Assembly (NCBI GenBank): GCA_907163345.1
Contig: CAJQUN010000051.1
Coordinates: 2,914,001-2,978,000, forward strand
From: Haberlea rhodopensis
Taxonomy: Eukaryota > Streptophyta > Magnoliopsida > Lamiales > Gesneriaceae
Direction of reading: 5' to 3'
Length of the DNA: 64,000 nt
The position numbers were made by a program, and so were the translations under genes. This document shows positions 34,426-47,245 of this stretch, one piece after another. Under the pieces are notes generated by a model. That model was given only the letters and a program-made list of their open reading frames with translations. It ran no database searches and was not told where the DNA came from. How positions within the stretch are numbered: the first letter of the stretch is position 1; each line of letters opens with the position of its first letter.

Positions 34426-34436
34426 CGATCGTCGTC
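34411..34436 (+). other. Perfect stem-loop over the stop codon of the A second ORF
   Basis: GACGACGATC and GATCGTCGTC form a 10-bp stem around the loop AGTGAC, and the TGA stop sits inside the loop. The same sequence is found in A2 (62870-62895). Confidence 0.85.
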
Positions 34437-35792
34437 ATGGTATGTGTCTTTGCCTTTGCATTTATTTTTCTTGTTCATTGAGGGCAATTCACATGCTAAG
34501 TTTGGGGGGGTTTTTGAGTATTTGTATATATCTTGCTTTTGCACATATTGCTACTTGTCTTGTTTCTTTTCCTAGCATGACTGCATGATGTTGAGACTAA
34601 TTCGTCCTTGAGCATTACCAACAAAAATTTTTTTTATTGATTGAGTTATTCTTGAGAATTGATGAGTTGGAATTGCAACGGTAATACATGATGAAATTAA
34701 TCCTCATCTAGATAGGAGTCATGGAAATGCTTAACTTGTTTGTATATATCCTTTGTTAACTACATGTCAAAACTGAGGAATAATTTGAGCACTTATTGAG
34801 TCATGATTGAGTGAAGTATGTATTGATTAAATTGAAAACTTGTGTTAACTATGATGAGTCTTGAGTATCTTAGATAACTTTACAGTTTAGTTGAAAGCAC
34901 TTTGAGGCGAAATTTATAATTAGGAACTAGACTTGGAAATGATTTAGGCGATCTTTGGACCGTTTGAGCCTTTCCAGCCTACCTGTTATATATTATTCCT
35001 TAGTGTCCCCTTTTGAGCCTTATTGAAAAAAGAATGGTATATGCATTGCATATGATTAGACCCCCATTCGGCATTTTTGGCAAACTCATTATACCCACCT
35101 TGGTTTGAGCCTAAAAGAACAATTTCATTCATCCCTAGGAGAGTATAATGAATCTCATTCATTGCATTAAATTGAGAAGTTCATTGTGAAAAAAAAAAAA
35201 ATTATGAAATGAACAAAAGAATGAGCAAAGAAAAAGAAAAGATGTAGAGAAAAAGCCTTGAAAAGAAAAGTTAAATAAGACCCAAAGTGGCCAAGGCTAG
35301 AAAATGTGAAGAGAAGCTCAATGATTATATGAGAAGATTTTGAATTGATTCTGTTATACTCTCTTCTTTGAATTCATCCTACCTTTTCTTTGAAGCCGAC
35401 ACCAAAAGGCCTAACGTTAAAAGCTTTTAAAGTCCTGTTGATCCAAGTCTAGGGAATAATTATATTAGTGGAGAAGTGCTGGATAGTAAATTTGTAGAGT
35501 AATTCAAAGTAATCTTGACTAGGAGTTGATATGGCACATGTTGATTTTAAAGATATGTATGTAACTCATGTTTGACAATAGCACACACGCACGTTCCGAT
35601 GTTGCGATATATTGTTTAACTTAGGGAGAAATTGCTTCTTGTTAAGTGTTGAAGGACTTCTATTGATGTGTAAGTAGGATTTCTGAGATTTTACGTATGT
35701 TGTAAAGATGATTCATGCTTAGTATCGAGTTTAACTTTTCTTTTTGAGCTTATTGCTTGCTCGAGGACGATCAAGTCTAAGTTTGGGGGAGT
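34426..35792 (+). other. Long 3' region of A with two polypurine-like tracts
   Basis: There is no ORF of note. CTAAGTTTGGGGGGGTTT at about 34496-34514 resembles the true tract before the 3' LTR (CTAAGTTTGGGGGAGT, about 35777-35792). Between them are A-rich and AG-rich stretches (about 35190-35280). Matching sequence follows the second ORF in A2. Confidence 0.7.
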
Positions 35793-37333
35793 TGATAGGC
35801 TTAGATTTTGAGTGTTTTTAACTGTAAATTCTTCCTACTTTCCGTTCTTTTTCCTGGATGATATTATGCTTTTTGGTGTTTATTCGTTTGTTTCAGGAAA
35901 ATGGATCGTAAGTGGAAGAAATGAGCTTATATGAAGATAACGGGCGAAATCGAGGCGTGAAAGAACAAAAATTGAGGAAATGAAATTTTCGGAATCTCGA
36001 TCGATCGAGATTTACTCTCGATCGATCGAGCCAGGCAGAAAGTGAGAATCAGAATTTTTGAAGACTCGATCGATCGGTAGAAATCTCGATCGATCGAGCG
36101 AGGGAGTAACTTCGGAGCTGATTTTTTCAAATTCTCGATCGATCGGTGCAAAATCTCGATCGATCGAGCGAGACAGTGAGATTCAAAAGCTGGCATGAAC
36201 AGTGCGCGATCGATCGAGACGCAAAATCCTGAAGATTTTATTTTCCTTTTTTATCGTGATTGTGGGGGTTTTAAGCGGGAATCTTGATTCATTTCGAGGA
36301 CACACCACATCAGACGATGCCAGACGATTTTTAGGTCAAGGAGAGCCGCCCAAGCCGCCGCCCAGCCGCCGCCAAGGAGATTCAATCTCCGTTCTTCGTC
36401 CAATGTCGAGCCAATCTATTTCGGAGTGCAAGGAAGGAACAAGAGAAGAAATCACGGTGCAACGCACGGATTCATCCATCGTTTATCGTATTTCTGAACT
36501 TTAATTTATTTGATTTTCAATTTCATTTGATGTTTTAGAGGTCGAGAGACAATAAAACTCTTATGTATTTGATTTGAATTAAATTTAGTTTATATTATTG
36601 AGTTTTAATTTCGTTGTGTTTAATATATTGATTCATTGGTGCTTGAGTGCATTGATTGTTATTGTTCATAAATTAATTGCATGTGTAGAGCAAAGTCTAG
36701 CTAGCTTTGATTGAATTTGAGGGTTACAGCCGAGATCGAGAGATAACGTGGTAACACGCTCCATTAATTTATGATGTATGTCATGATTGAGATCGAGAGA
36801 TGATATCGCATATGTGAGAACTTGGAATCGAGAGATTTAGAGTGATAAGGTTTTGATAATTTATGCAACTTTGAATTAGTAAATAGGTGCACGAGAGTGA
36901 CTTATTCTAATTTATTGTTAGTTTCGTTACAGCTCGAGAGAGTGTATCGAATAATAGTGAAAACCTTTCACCTTTAAAATCAATTGGTTGATGAACTGAG
37001 AATTCCATTGAATCATTAGAGAGAACATAATTGAACGACGAACTCGGTAATTTTCTCGAGTAACTTACCTTTGCATTTCCGGAACCATTCTTTTCATTAT
37101 CTCTAGTTTAATCTTTATTCTTTATTTTAATTTAGATCTAGTTAATCAAACTTCTTTTATCGTAGGCTAAATATAATTTTACTTATCTTATTTGGTACTT
37201 ATACGTTAGTCCCTGTGGATTCGACAACCTATACTTAATTTTCACTATACTAAAACTTGACAACCGTGCACTTGCGGTAGAATCGCTTCAAACCAATCTT
37301 TGAAATATCTTTTGTTTAAAAATAAAGCGATCA
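35793..37333 (+). repeat. 3' LTR of element A (1,541 bp)
   Basis: It has the same ends as the 5' LTR. A 22-bp deletion around 36208 removed one palindrome, apparently by recombination between the last two sites, so seven cores remain. Confidence 0.95.
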
Positions 37334-38019
37334 CATATCATATTGATCTATCTATTTCTTTGATATCCTTGATGAACTGAGTTGATTTACTCTGAGTGTC
37401 GGCGACGACGGGCACGACGATGACAGGCAGTGTAGGTAGCGACTGTAGTCACGCGTGTTGCTACCAGACCTAGACACGAGGGATAATGAGCACATCACAT
37501 AATTATTCTCCTAGGGCAAAGTGTGTGTGTTTTTAGCCTCTGCTCGAGCTTGATATTGATTAATGATACATTTCCATGGATTGCGATAGTTTGGTATCTT
37601 GAGATTCGATGACATACATTGCATTACATTGCATTGCATCATCTATCATATTTTATAGATACATGTAATTACTTGATAGTTTCATATTGGGCTTTGGCTC
37701 ACCCCGAAGGGGCTGTTGTTGTCTTTGTGTGTGGGCAATGGCAGGTATTACAGGTGACCAGGATCCCAAAGAGTGAATGCTCGCCGAAAGTCTTACCTGA
37801 TGTTGTTTTCTTTTGTCTCTCCCAGTCATAGGATAGTTAAATTATACCAGGGTGTGTCCTTGATTGTATAATTATGTAATTGGAGTTTATTTCAGTCCAG
37901 TCTTGCTTATTAGAGCCACTATTTGGCAGGACCTTAAAAAAAATCTTCTTCCGTTGTTTACAAATAAATTATTATTGTGTGATAATTAAACACTTGATTA
38001 GGAACGAGTCCTCACAGTA

Positions 38020-38032
38020 TGGTATCAGAGCA
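38020..38032 (+). promoter_or_regulatory. Primer binding site of B, tRNA-iMet
   Basis: TGGTATCAGAGCA lies three bases after the end of the B 5' LTR. Confidence 0.9.
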
Positions 38033-41000
38033 TAAAATGGGAATGCTCTAGTCTTGAGTCTTGTTTACACTTTGAATAGGCACGAATGAACATGTGCGTA
38101 TGTGTTTGACACTTATTTGACTTATTTTTTCTTACATGATTTGGAGTGACATAGTTGATATATCGATGTCGATATGTGGTTTATATTTGAGTATCCTGAG
38201 TCGTGTCGTATTGATATTTACCACGATATCAATACATTACTGTTTATGTTTGATAAAACTTAATAGGGAAAGAGTTTACACTCGAACACCTACTAAACCT
38301 GTTATTATTGAACGAATACTGCATTAGATTGAATGAATGAGGAATATGCATATCAAATGAGGCATTCAAACTGTTTATGCAATTTTTAGTAAGTAAGATG
38401 CCTTCGAGCAATGAAGTTGCTATGGAACCTATTGAGAATAACATGGTTGAATGAGTTATGAGATATTTGAAATGAGAGTCCTTGGATGTGATTGAGATAT
38501 CTCCAGGACATAGAGCCAATTAGATTTCGGCATTGAGATGCTGGAACAGAATGAAATAGGGCTATATTGAAATGAGATTTGAGTATGCTTTATGTTTTAA
38601 AAAAGCAAAAGGAATGAACTGATTAATATGTTATATGAAAACATAGTTAGATCCTGGCTTTGATGAAATGAACTATAGAATTGATAGTCACCAAGAATGA
38701 ATTGTATAGAAACATCATGAGATGTTTGGAAAATGCAAAAATATGAGATATAGATCGAGAATTTTTGGGAAGTTTTATCCTTAGGATGAATTCTCATGTA
38801 TCTCAAAAAATTTGAAAGGAAATTTAATGCCGAGATGGCTAATTTGAAATATGATCGAACCTACAGAATATTATTTTCAATACGTAGTTCGATGTTAATG
38901 GATTTATATGAGTAGATGGAATTTTAGGGCAGGATGTCTAAGTCAAAATTCATTTTGTGTTATGATACTTCATAATTTGACTGAGATGAAGTAATAAATT
39001 AAGAGTCATGAATTAACTTGTAAGTTATTCGAACTTTTAATCCTGAGAAAAGGATTGAGCCTTTAAGTTGTTATGCGTTAATAATAGAGATGAGGCTCAA
39101 ATGTTGTGACTCATTAGCTTACATAATAAGAGAAGGTACAAATGTACATCCGGAACATGAATTGAACGATGCGCAAATATGGTTCAATGTATTTGAAACC
39201 ATTAATGAAATGACTATATACGAACTTCACGTAGATGAACCATAGAATCTTCCAATTAAAGTTTAATTTTTTGAAAATTTAGAAGAATACGAACCCAGAC
39301 CTGGAAGTCACGCGGACGCATTGTTGGACACGAAACTGTATGCAGAACTATTATGGATCTCAGGTTAACCGGGGTGATAAGTTGGGTATATTTAATAATA
39401 AAATTTGCATGGACCTAAATATTAACTTGGTATATACTCCGTGCATTTGTGATAAAGTTTTGAGAAAAATTTTAAAACCGGTAAAACTTTCGAAGATACT
39501 TCCAAGGACGATTGGTAAGCATATCGATAAAGAGACCTTGACTTGCTATTGAATTAAGACAATTTCAACAATGATCGTCTTATGTTAAGGATCTACTTCG
39601 GACGTTATGTACGTCTACGAGAAGATTTGCACTTTGACTAGTATCCGGTGTCAATCCAAAGCCAAGATCCGCATTTAGTCTATCTTGTTGCTCGAGTATG
39701 ATTATGTCATACGAATATTCTAATTTTTGATATTTTCTTGAACTCGACGAGTCGAATCTTTTGACAAATTCCGGTCGAATTGTAATTGCTCCTATTACTA
39801 ATATCTTGGTATTTCGAGATGAAAATAAGATGTGTTGAATATCCGAAATGGATATCTTAGATTCCGCATGCGAAATAATTTTGATCAATCCAACCAGCCT
39901 GAATGTGGATTACAAAGGATGGTAATCGTTCTATCATGTTATTTTAGCGGATACATCTTTTGATCTTTTCTCATCGATAGAGAAGAATATGAAAATCTCA
40001 CATCTTTTATGCAATTAACTCAAGCAAGTCGGATTTCTCTGATCAGACGAACGTAACTTTAGTTCTTTGATTAACCACCAAATATGTTTTTTTCATTTAT
40101 TCTGACACCAAAGAAATTAGGATAGATCTGAATCGATCTCTCAATTTCCTATCAGGAAATGAATATGTATGCCAAGCTATCCAAATGGAAATTTTGGATG
40201 ATCGAAGCGATACTCTTGAGCCACGTCATTTCTCGACATAGCATTTATGTGGATTCAATTAAGGTCAAAGAATGTTAAACTGACTAAGACATATCTATGT
40301 TCATGAGGTCCGATATTTTACGGTTTAGCGGTATTCCAAATGCCGATTTATCGAAAAGTTTTGTTTTTCAAAAATGGCTAAACCTATTACTCAACTGACA
40401 CGGAAAAGTAGAAAATGTATTTGGTCAGATGAGTATGAAATTTATTTTCTTGAGACCTGTATATAGTTTTGAATTGGAAACAAATGTTTGTTTTAAAAAT
40501 TTGACGTATACGGGGGGAAAATTTCATTTATTCGGACCACAAGAACCTAAATATACATTCTTTCAATCCGATCTGAATACGAGGCAATGCGGGTTAATGA
40601 ATCTTTTGAAGGATCACGATGGTGAAGCTCAATATCATCCTAGACGAATGAATGTCGACGGTTGTCCTCAGTCGTAAAGTCTACGAGTCTATTCTAGCTT
40701 ATGATCGTAGCACAAAGTTTCTGCTGATATCTGTACTTCTGACTAAGCTTTTCACTCATACCAGAAATTACATAATTGTCTCAGTATTTCAAGTTGAGCC
40801 GGCATTGATTTCTAAAATCAGAGAAGCCTAATGAATTCATGTTCAAACTCAGAAATCTTTAGAATTTGTATCTACATGAGATCCTTTTAGCTTTCAGATA
40901 TTTTTCGATAGTTTTTACGACTGAATAGTTGATAATTCATTCCCGATAATTTTGATTTGACCTCTGTACTTATCAGTGAAATGTTTACTTGTGAAGACAA

Positions 41001-41644
41001 TATATACCACTGAAGATGAAAGATGCATATGACTCTGAGACCTCAATTTTGATGCAGATATATGAGATAAGATGTTACTGATGCATTGTCAAATGTTGGG
41101 ATTGTCAACAAGTTTAAACCAAATGAATGAAACTCGGAAGGTTACTTCGTGGCTTTAAAAGTACCCAATGGGATTGAGAACATATTGCTATGGAATTTTG
41201 TGATTTATATTCCTCGATCACACAGAGATTGTGATGTTGTTTTGATCACTATTGATTTACTTCCTAAGTCTGCACTTTTCTTTCCTTTTGAGCGGACTTA
41301 TCCTTATACGGATACGACTTGGTTGTTTATCGAGGATATGCTACATACTGTTGCGAATGATTTTAATTTTGGAGGGCATGAAGTTGTGCCATTAAATCAA
41401 AGTTCCTATATTTATACCTACCAAACGAGCAAAGGTTTGACATATTTTGAAACCTTTTAGGAGAGACGTTGAAGATCGCCTCTAGCCTGGAAAGAAATCG
41501 GTGAAAAATCAGTTGACTAGACCGGATATAATACAAGAAACGAACGGTAAGATTTAGTTGTTCAGATAGCGGATGATGGCTATCTAGGATCGTCAAGCTA
41601 GTTATGCTTCTAAACGAAGAAGACCCATAAAATTTCTGTAAGGA
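38033..41644 (+). pseudogene. Decayed gypsy gag-pol of element B
   Basis: No long frame survives. Pieces that can be read in changing frames are YAKLSKWKFW and LLSHVISRHSIYVDS (RT end, about 40170-40270), RQCGLMNLLKDHDGEAQYHP (RNase H end, about 40585-40645), GIENILLWNFVIYIPRSHRD and LITIDLLPKSALFFPF (integrase core, about 41173-41300), and RQASYASKRR (about 41600). The integrase is cut there by the start of the F LTR. The left 2 kb, presumably gag and protease, is not recognisable. Confidence 0.7.
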
Positions 41645-44546
41645 TGTAAGGCCCCGATGCTAATTAATCCGGATTAACGATGATTAAGCAAACCCGGATA
41701 ATTAAAAGTGCAAATTTGAAATAAGGAATTTTGGACTACGATGAGTCGACCAACTAGTGGAACATGTTTAGTGCATGAGCATGTGCATGATCACATGGCA
41801 CTTGGAAAATGCATGCCACTAATTAATGTAACTCATGTTTAATACATGATTTTGGACCATTAATCTTGCAAGAGAGTGATGTATTGACACATGGATTCCA
41901 CAATACATCAAATTAAATAAAAATCAAATTTTGGCATGGGAAGCCAAGCATATAACCATGCAAAATCAGATTTTTGTCTCATTTCACCACCATTTTTCTC
42001 TCTCTTCCCACTCCAACCCAAACACTCCTCCTTCTCTCTAACAATTTCGAAATTTCAGCCTATCTTAGCTCCCAAATTCTTGTGAATTTGTGGATGCATG
42101 TTGCATGCAAATATAGATTTGCATAGGCATTGAGGAGAGGAGCAATAATCATCAAGAATTTTGAAGTTTGTAGCAACTTTGGAGAAGTAGCTGAATGTTT
42201 CAAGCCTTGATCTTGTTGGTGGCTGTTTTAGTGCTTCAATTTTTCAAGAGGAATGAAGGTATACCATGATTTCTTAAGATTACCAACTTTGAATGTGGTT
42301 TAAGGGTCGAAATTTGATGTATCTACATGAGAAATTTGGTTACAACTTGCTGTCAAATGCATTCTGCAGAACTTATGATTCATGCAGTATGTGTTTCGAA
42401 CTTGTGGGACATTTAAACTTCGAATTTGAAGATGACTCACCTGTTAAACGTTGTAGTATTATGTGTTAGCTTTAAATGGCCACCAAAATCAGCTAATTTG
42501 GATTTAAGATGAAAACGTTATGGTCGTTTTACCAACATGTGTCAAATCTGGAAATCCATTGCATGCGAGTTTCATGCATTGTGTTCTTCGTATTTCTGGG
42601 AATACATGGTTACGAATTTGAAGTTTTAGGCTCTAATAAGTGTTGTCGTATTCGAAGTTAGCTTGCATTAGGAATTGTCCTCACTCAATTTGGAGCTCAT
42701 ATGAAATAATTATGCTAATTTTACCACATATTGCTCAATCTGGAAAAGGATTTCATACGAGTTTCTAGGCTTGTACGTTTTTCAATTAATGTACATGAAT
42801 ATGAATTGTTTAGCTTAAAGCTCATAAGATATGTTTTGTTGTATGTTGGGTTATCTTGCATTAGAAACTGGCCTTACATGATTTGGAGTTTCCGTGTGTA
42901 AGATATGAATTTTTCCCTAGAACCGCTCACTCTGTCAAAACAGAATATGAGTATTTTTAAATCTGGCATACTTTGCTTTGCATGTGCCTCTGGAGGAACG
43001 AACTAGCTTCTGGACTTCAAATATGAACTGTAGTACATTGAGTTTTCGTGATTTTCCCACTAGCCTAAACTCATTTGGACGTCATATGAATTTATTATGA
43101 TTTTTATACAAAAATGGGTCAGGCTGGAATTTGGTAAACTGTCCTGTTTTTCCATCAGATTGTTCTTGGCCATTTTACCTAGGCTAAATGAACGAATTTG
43201 AAGATGAGTTGAACTGATGAAATGGTCATTTTTGAGTTAGCTTTGAAAATAAATTGGACCCATGTGATTTTATTAAGTATCGGACAAGTTATGAGCCGAT
43301 CTCTATGGTTGCGCAGGCTGAAATTTAGAGAATTGGTTTTGGGTCTAAGTTTGAGTTTTATTTTGATATGTTTAAGGCTAGTATGTGACATTATGTTGTA
43401 TTTGGAACTGTTATGGCCAGGTTTATTAATCCTAAGATTGAGTCGAGGATCACTTGGTAATTAGCTAACGGTTTGAGGTACGTTGAAATGAGTTTTATCA
43501 TGACGTCTGGCAAAGACGTGTAATGATGCTAATGTATGGCCTTATATGTCAATATTTGATTTATATGACTTATTTGTCACACTATGATTCTTATGTGACT
43601 ATATGACATGATGAATGTCTTGGATTACATGATATGTGAAATTACATGATTTGTATATATTTTCACATGAGATTGCACGATATATTGAGTTGCATATGTC
43701 ATTTGATGCATAAATGATTCATGGGCATATCCTATTGATCTATCATTCCTTTGATATCCATGATTTGACTGAGTTGACTTACTCTGAGTGTCGGGTACGA
43801 CGAGCATGGCGATGACATGCAGTATAGGTAGTAACTGTAGTCACGTGCAGGTGCGACCGGACCTAGACACGAGGGCTGGATGCAGTAACGTACATAGGAT
43901 GAGTTTTCCTAGCGCAATGTACGTATACTGTCACCCTCTGCTCGAGCTTTGATGATTTGATGATACCTTCCTTTGGACTCCGATTTTTGGTATCTTGATA
44001 TTCGATTCCTTGTACCCATTCATACATCGCATTCATACATGGTATGCATTGCATGATACTTTGTCACTTGACATGATTTATTTATTTCTCGTACTGGGGT
44101 ACTGACCCCCTTTGTGGGGGCTGTCATGTCTTTTGTTGTTCGGACATGACAGGCTTTACAGGAGGACATAGTGACGATGCTTGCAGCGACGCATCGAGAG
44201 ATACCAGAGCTCCTTGAGAGCGAGCTCAGGTTTATATTTTAAGTTTTGCGTCCCAGTAGTTGTTAGAATATTTTTAATTATGTTTTGAATTACCGGGGTA
44301 TGCCCCGAGTATCTGTATTTTAAGTATTCTACTACTGGTTGATTTATACTTGATATGGATGTTATGCTCAACATGTTAAATTGGAAACTGGAATTACGTA
44401 TTTTCAGTATCACTATATATGTATCACCTAAAAGCGAAAAATTTTTTAGGGCCATTTGATAAGACCTTGGAAATAAATCTTCCGCTGTTTACGCAAATTA
44501 ATCATTATGTGTTAATTAAACACCACATTAGGATCGGGCCCTCACA
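41645..44546 (+). repeat. LTR of element F (2,902 bp), related to but distinct from B
   Basis: It starts TGTAAGGCCCCGATGCTAAT and ends GGGCCCTCACA, followed by a primer site. It shares with the B LTR a conserved block (TACTCTGAGTGTCGG and following, near 43780) and the ends, but the start and middle differ. A primer site on its right shows it is a 5' LTR. The bases on its left are truncated B integrase. Confidence 0.8.
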
Positions 44547-44549
44547 TTA

Positions 44550-44562
44550 TGGTATCAGAGCA
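44550..44562 (+). promoter_or_regulatory. Primer binding site of F, tRNA-iMet
   Basis: TGGTATCAGAGCA lies three bases after the F LTR. Confidence 0.9.
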
Positions 44563-45771
44563 TAATCTGGGATATGCTCGAACTAGAGTTAGGACACTGA
44601 GTATAGACACAAATGAATTGTTTGTGCATGTGTCTGACTATCTGATTTATATGCTCTTTCCTGCTATGTTTACATGTTCGATAATGAAGTTTTATACATG
44701 TAATGGATTATTAAGCAGGGATAATTAGTGGTCATATCTCTAAATATTTTAATATGCTGAGTTGCATATAATGTAGGGAATTTGAATGCTGAGTTGCATA
44801 TATTATGCTGAGTTGCATATAATTTTGAGAATTTTATCTGTTAGCACTGACAGTTGCTTATCAGATGATGATGTAGACTAAGTGATGAGAACATCTCTGA
44901 CTTGAGATTGTATATGATGATTTGATGAACAGTTAGTGTTTGGACAGGTAGCAGCGATATAAACTTTAAGAGCCATCTATTGAACCTGTAGGCACTGTAA
45001 ACTGTTACTTGAGTTATATCATAGTGATAATTATTGAGACTTCTATTTATCACTTTGGGACTTAATCCTTGTGATTAGTGGATGCCACTAGAATTATTTA
45101 AAACACTTTTGTCGATTGACATCGGGAATTTAAGTCTGAAAGACCAAGGTTATACATATGAGTTTACGTCAAAACCTGTGTACGCCAAGATGATAATTTA
45201 GAACTTGAGAATATTGAAACTAGCAATATTTCAACTGAAGAATGGAGTGTAGTTGTTGTGAGAAACAACGAGAATTGGTTTGAATGAGGACTTGGTTTAG
45301 GGGACTGTCATAATTCAGTTCCAGTTTTTGTGTCCGAACTATGAATAAAAACTTCACTACGAACTCTTTTAGATGAGACTATCTAGAGTAATGGTATTGA
45401 TGATATGGAAAATGATAATTGATTATCGTGGACGTGAGAAATGGAAATATCTGTTTAATCTCGATAGCTATTCACTAGTGAAGAGATTAGATATTGACTA
45501 AGAAATAAGACACCAAGGTGGTGCGAAGTAATTAGAATTGGATTAAAGATTAATGAAGTGACTATCATTGGGATAATCCAAGTAATCCTGGAAAAGTTTC
45601 AGAAGTATCACTCAAATTATCCAGCTCTAGTAGTTCTAGAGGTACTATGAGATTGTAGAATACCAAATCTTTTGAGGTCACTGTGGATGTAAATATCTCC
45701 TGATCCGTTTTGAAAGAATAATAGGAACTGATATCGATTGTGGCCAGTCAGAGCATGTCCATGAAGTGCTC
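44563..45771 (+). other. Internal remnant of F
   Basis: The first 100 bases resemble the start of the B internal region (GTATAGACACAAATGAA against GAATAGGCACGAATGAA). The rest has no readable protein. It stops at 45771, where the B 3' LTR begins without its first 190 bp. One deletion probably removed most of F together with the end of the B interior. Confidence 0.6.
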
Positions 45772-47245
45772 AAGAATTAAATTTTGTGAGTATAATAGTG
45801 TGTATAAATCCCAATTGTTGATTGTAAATGTAATTTATCAGTACACCGGCGATACTCCAATGTACATTACTGGAATGGAAATACACATATATTAAAACGC
45901 TTTCAGCTTAACTTCGCACACTAAAATGTTAAACACACACACACCAAAACTCGTTCACTCTGCTCTTCCCGCGCTACCTTCGACCCTAGCCCGTAAAACC
46001 GCCGCACCTGCCGCCGTCCGACCTCCACCCGACTAGCTCGACCTACCATGGTGTGGCCAATTCAATGGCGCAACTTTCCATACCAAGAAATCATTGTGAG
46101 CGTTTCTGAAGCCGTTTGATTTTTGCAAGAAATTATCGATTTCAATTTTTAGGGTTCTTCTGATTTTTGTTCAATTTCTTTGTTTTGATCTTGAATTGTT
46201 TTGATTGTGCTTATAGTACACCTTCCCCTCGCCGAGAGTGATGTTTCCCCTCCGGTCGCCGCCCCTACAACCGTCATGGTCGCCGGAATTTTCGCATGCA
46301 AGGCTAGGTTACTGTTCACGCGAATGGGGTAAATCTGATTTCGATTTTTCCAGCTTGTAGTTTGAAATTTTAGCTATCAATTTAGGTGTTAATGTTAGTT
46401 TAACAGTGTTGGATGACTTATGGTATGTTTTGGTTATGGTTTGGAGCACCTTTTTGTCGAAAATCATGCTGCATTGTTTGAAATCTGCTGTTATATAGGT
46501 GCATGTGCAACTTCAGTGTTTGCATGTTTAAGGATTAGCGGTTGATGTACATGCGTGTTAGGAAATGCAAATTTATTTTTCAAGTCTTAAGGGAGGATGT
46601 TCGACATTCTGGGTCAATCAACTCTTAACTGATTGAAATTGTATTTTTAGATTTGAGTTAATCAAGTTTAGCAGAATTTCATGACTTTTAATCTCATCTT
46701 GTTCGACTATTTGAGCTGCTTGAGGGGTGACCGATCGAATTTACCGTGTTTGAGGTGAAAAATTCTTAGTTATTTTCCTTGATCAATTTAACCCATTTAA
46801 ATCATGTTTTAACTTGATAAATCATGCTTGAGGGAATAACATGTAAATTCAATGCCATTGTTGACTGGTTTGATCCCTCATACTGTTTTGGACCTTAAGC
46901 TACTGCCACTATTGTGTTTATGGTCCATATAGTTATTGAATTCTTGTTTTGGTATGTACTTTAGCTTCGTGAATCAATGAATGAAATAAAATGTGTTATT
47001 AGGATTTTAAAGATGATAGCATCTTAATAACTCTATAACTGAAAAAATGGTAAGAACGAGTATATGAGAATCAAAATACTTCTATCTTACATAGTTTAGA
47101 TCTGATTAGACGCCTCAAGTTAAAGAATAGCATATATGTATGTTGAGATAACTTGAGTGATAAGAAGTAATGAAATGGTGTTGTATGAATTTGATAGATT
47201 AACGTATGACACTAGAGCTCCACGAGCAACAAGGACGATATTCAT

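Larger units (their letters stand above)
29324..37333 (+). mobile_element. Element A, non-autonomous Athila-like element (8,010 bp), target duplication CATAT
   Basis: LTRs of 1,562 and 1,541 bp flank a tRNA-Asp-type primer site, gag, a second ORF and a polypurine tract. CATAT occurs at 29319-29323 and 37334-37338. No protease, RT or integrase lies between gag and the 3' LTR, so it must rely on another element's pol. By eye the LTRs differ by about six substitutions plus one 22-bp and one 1-bp indel, so this is among the youngest insertions here. It split the 5' LTR of B. Confidence 0.95.
27184..38016 (+). repeat. 5' LTR of B, about 2.8 kb net, split by element A
   Basis: It starts TGTAAGGCCCCGATATTTG and ends AACGAGTCCTCACA. 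The parts are 27184-29323 and 37339-38016. A tandem duplication of 192 bp (27896-28087 and 28088-28279) is present here but not in the 3' LTR, where only one copy occurs near 46294. About 220 bp seen in the 3' LTR near 57258-57490 are missing here. Confidence 0.8.

Noticed and set aside
39580..39888. 102-residue minus-strand ORF in the B interior
   Set aside because: No recognised similarity, and it lies antisense to decayed B pol sequence; most likely chance.
41645..44546. F LTR taken as the 3' LTR of B
   Set aside because: It is followed by a primer site and internal-type sequence, and its start differs from the B LTR. The true B 3' LTR matches from 45772 on.
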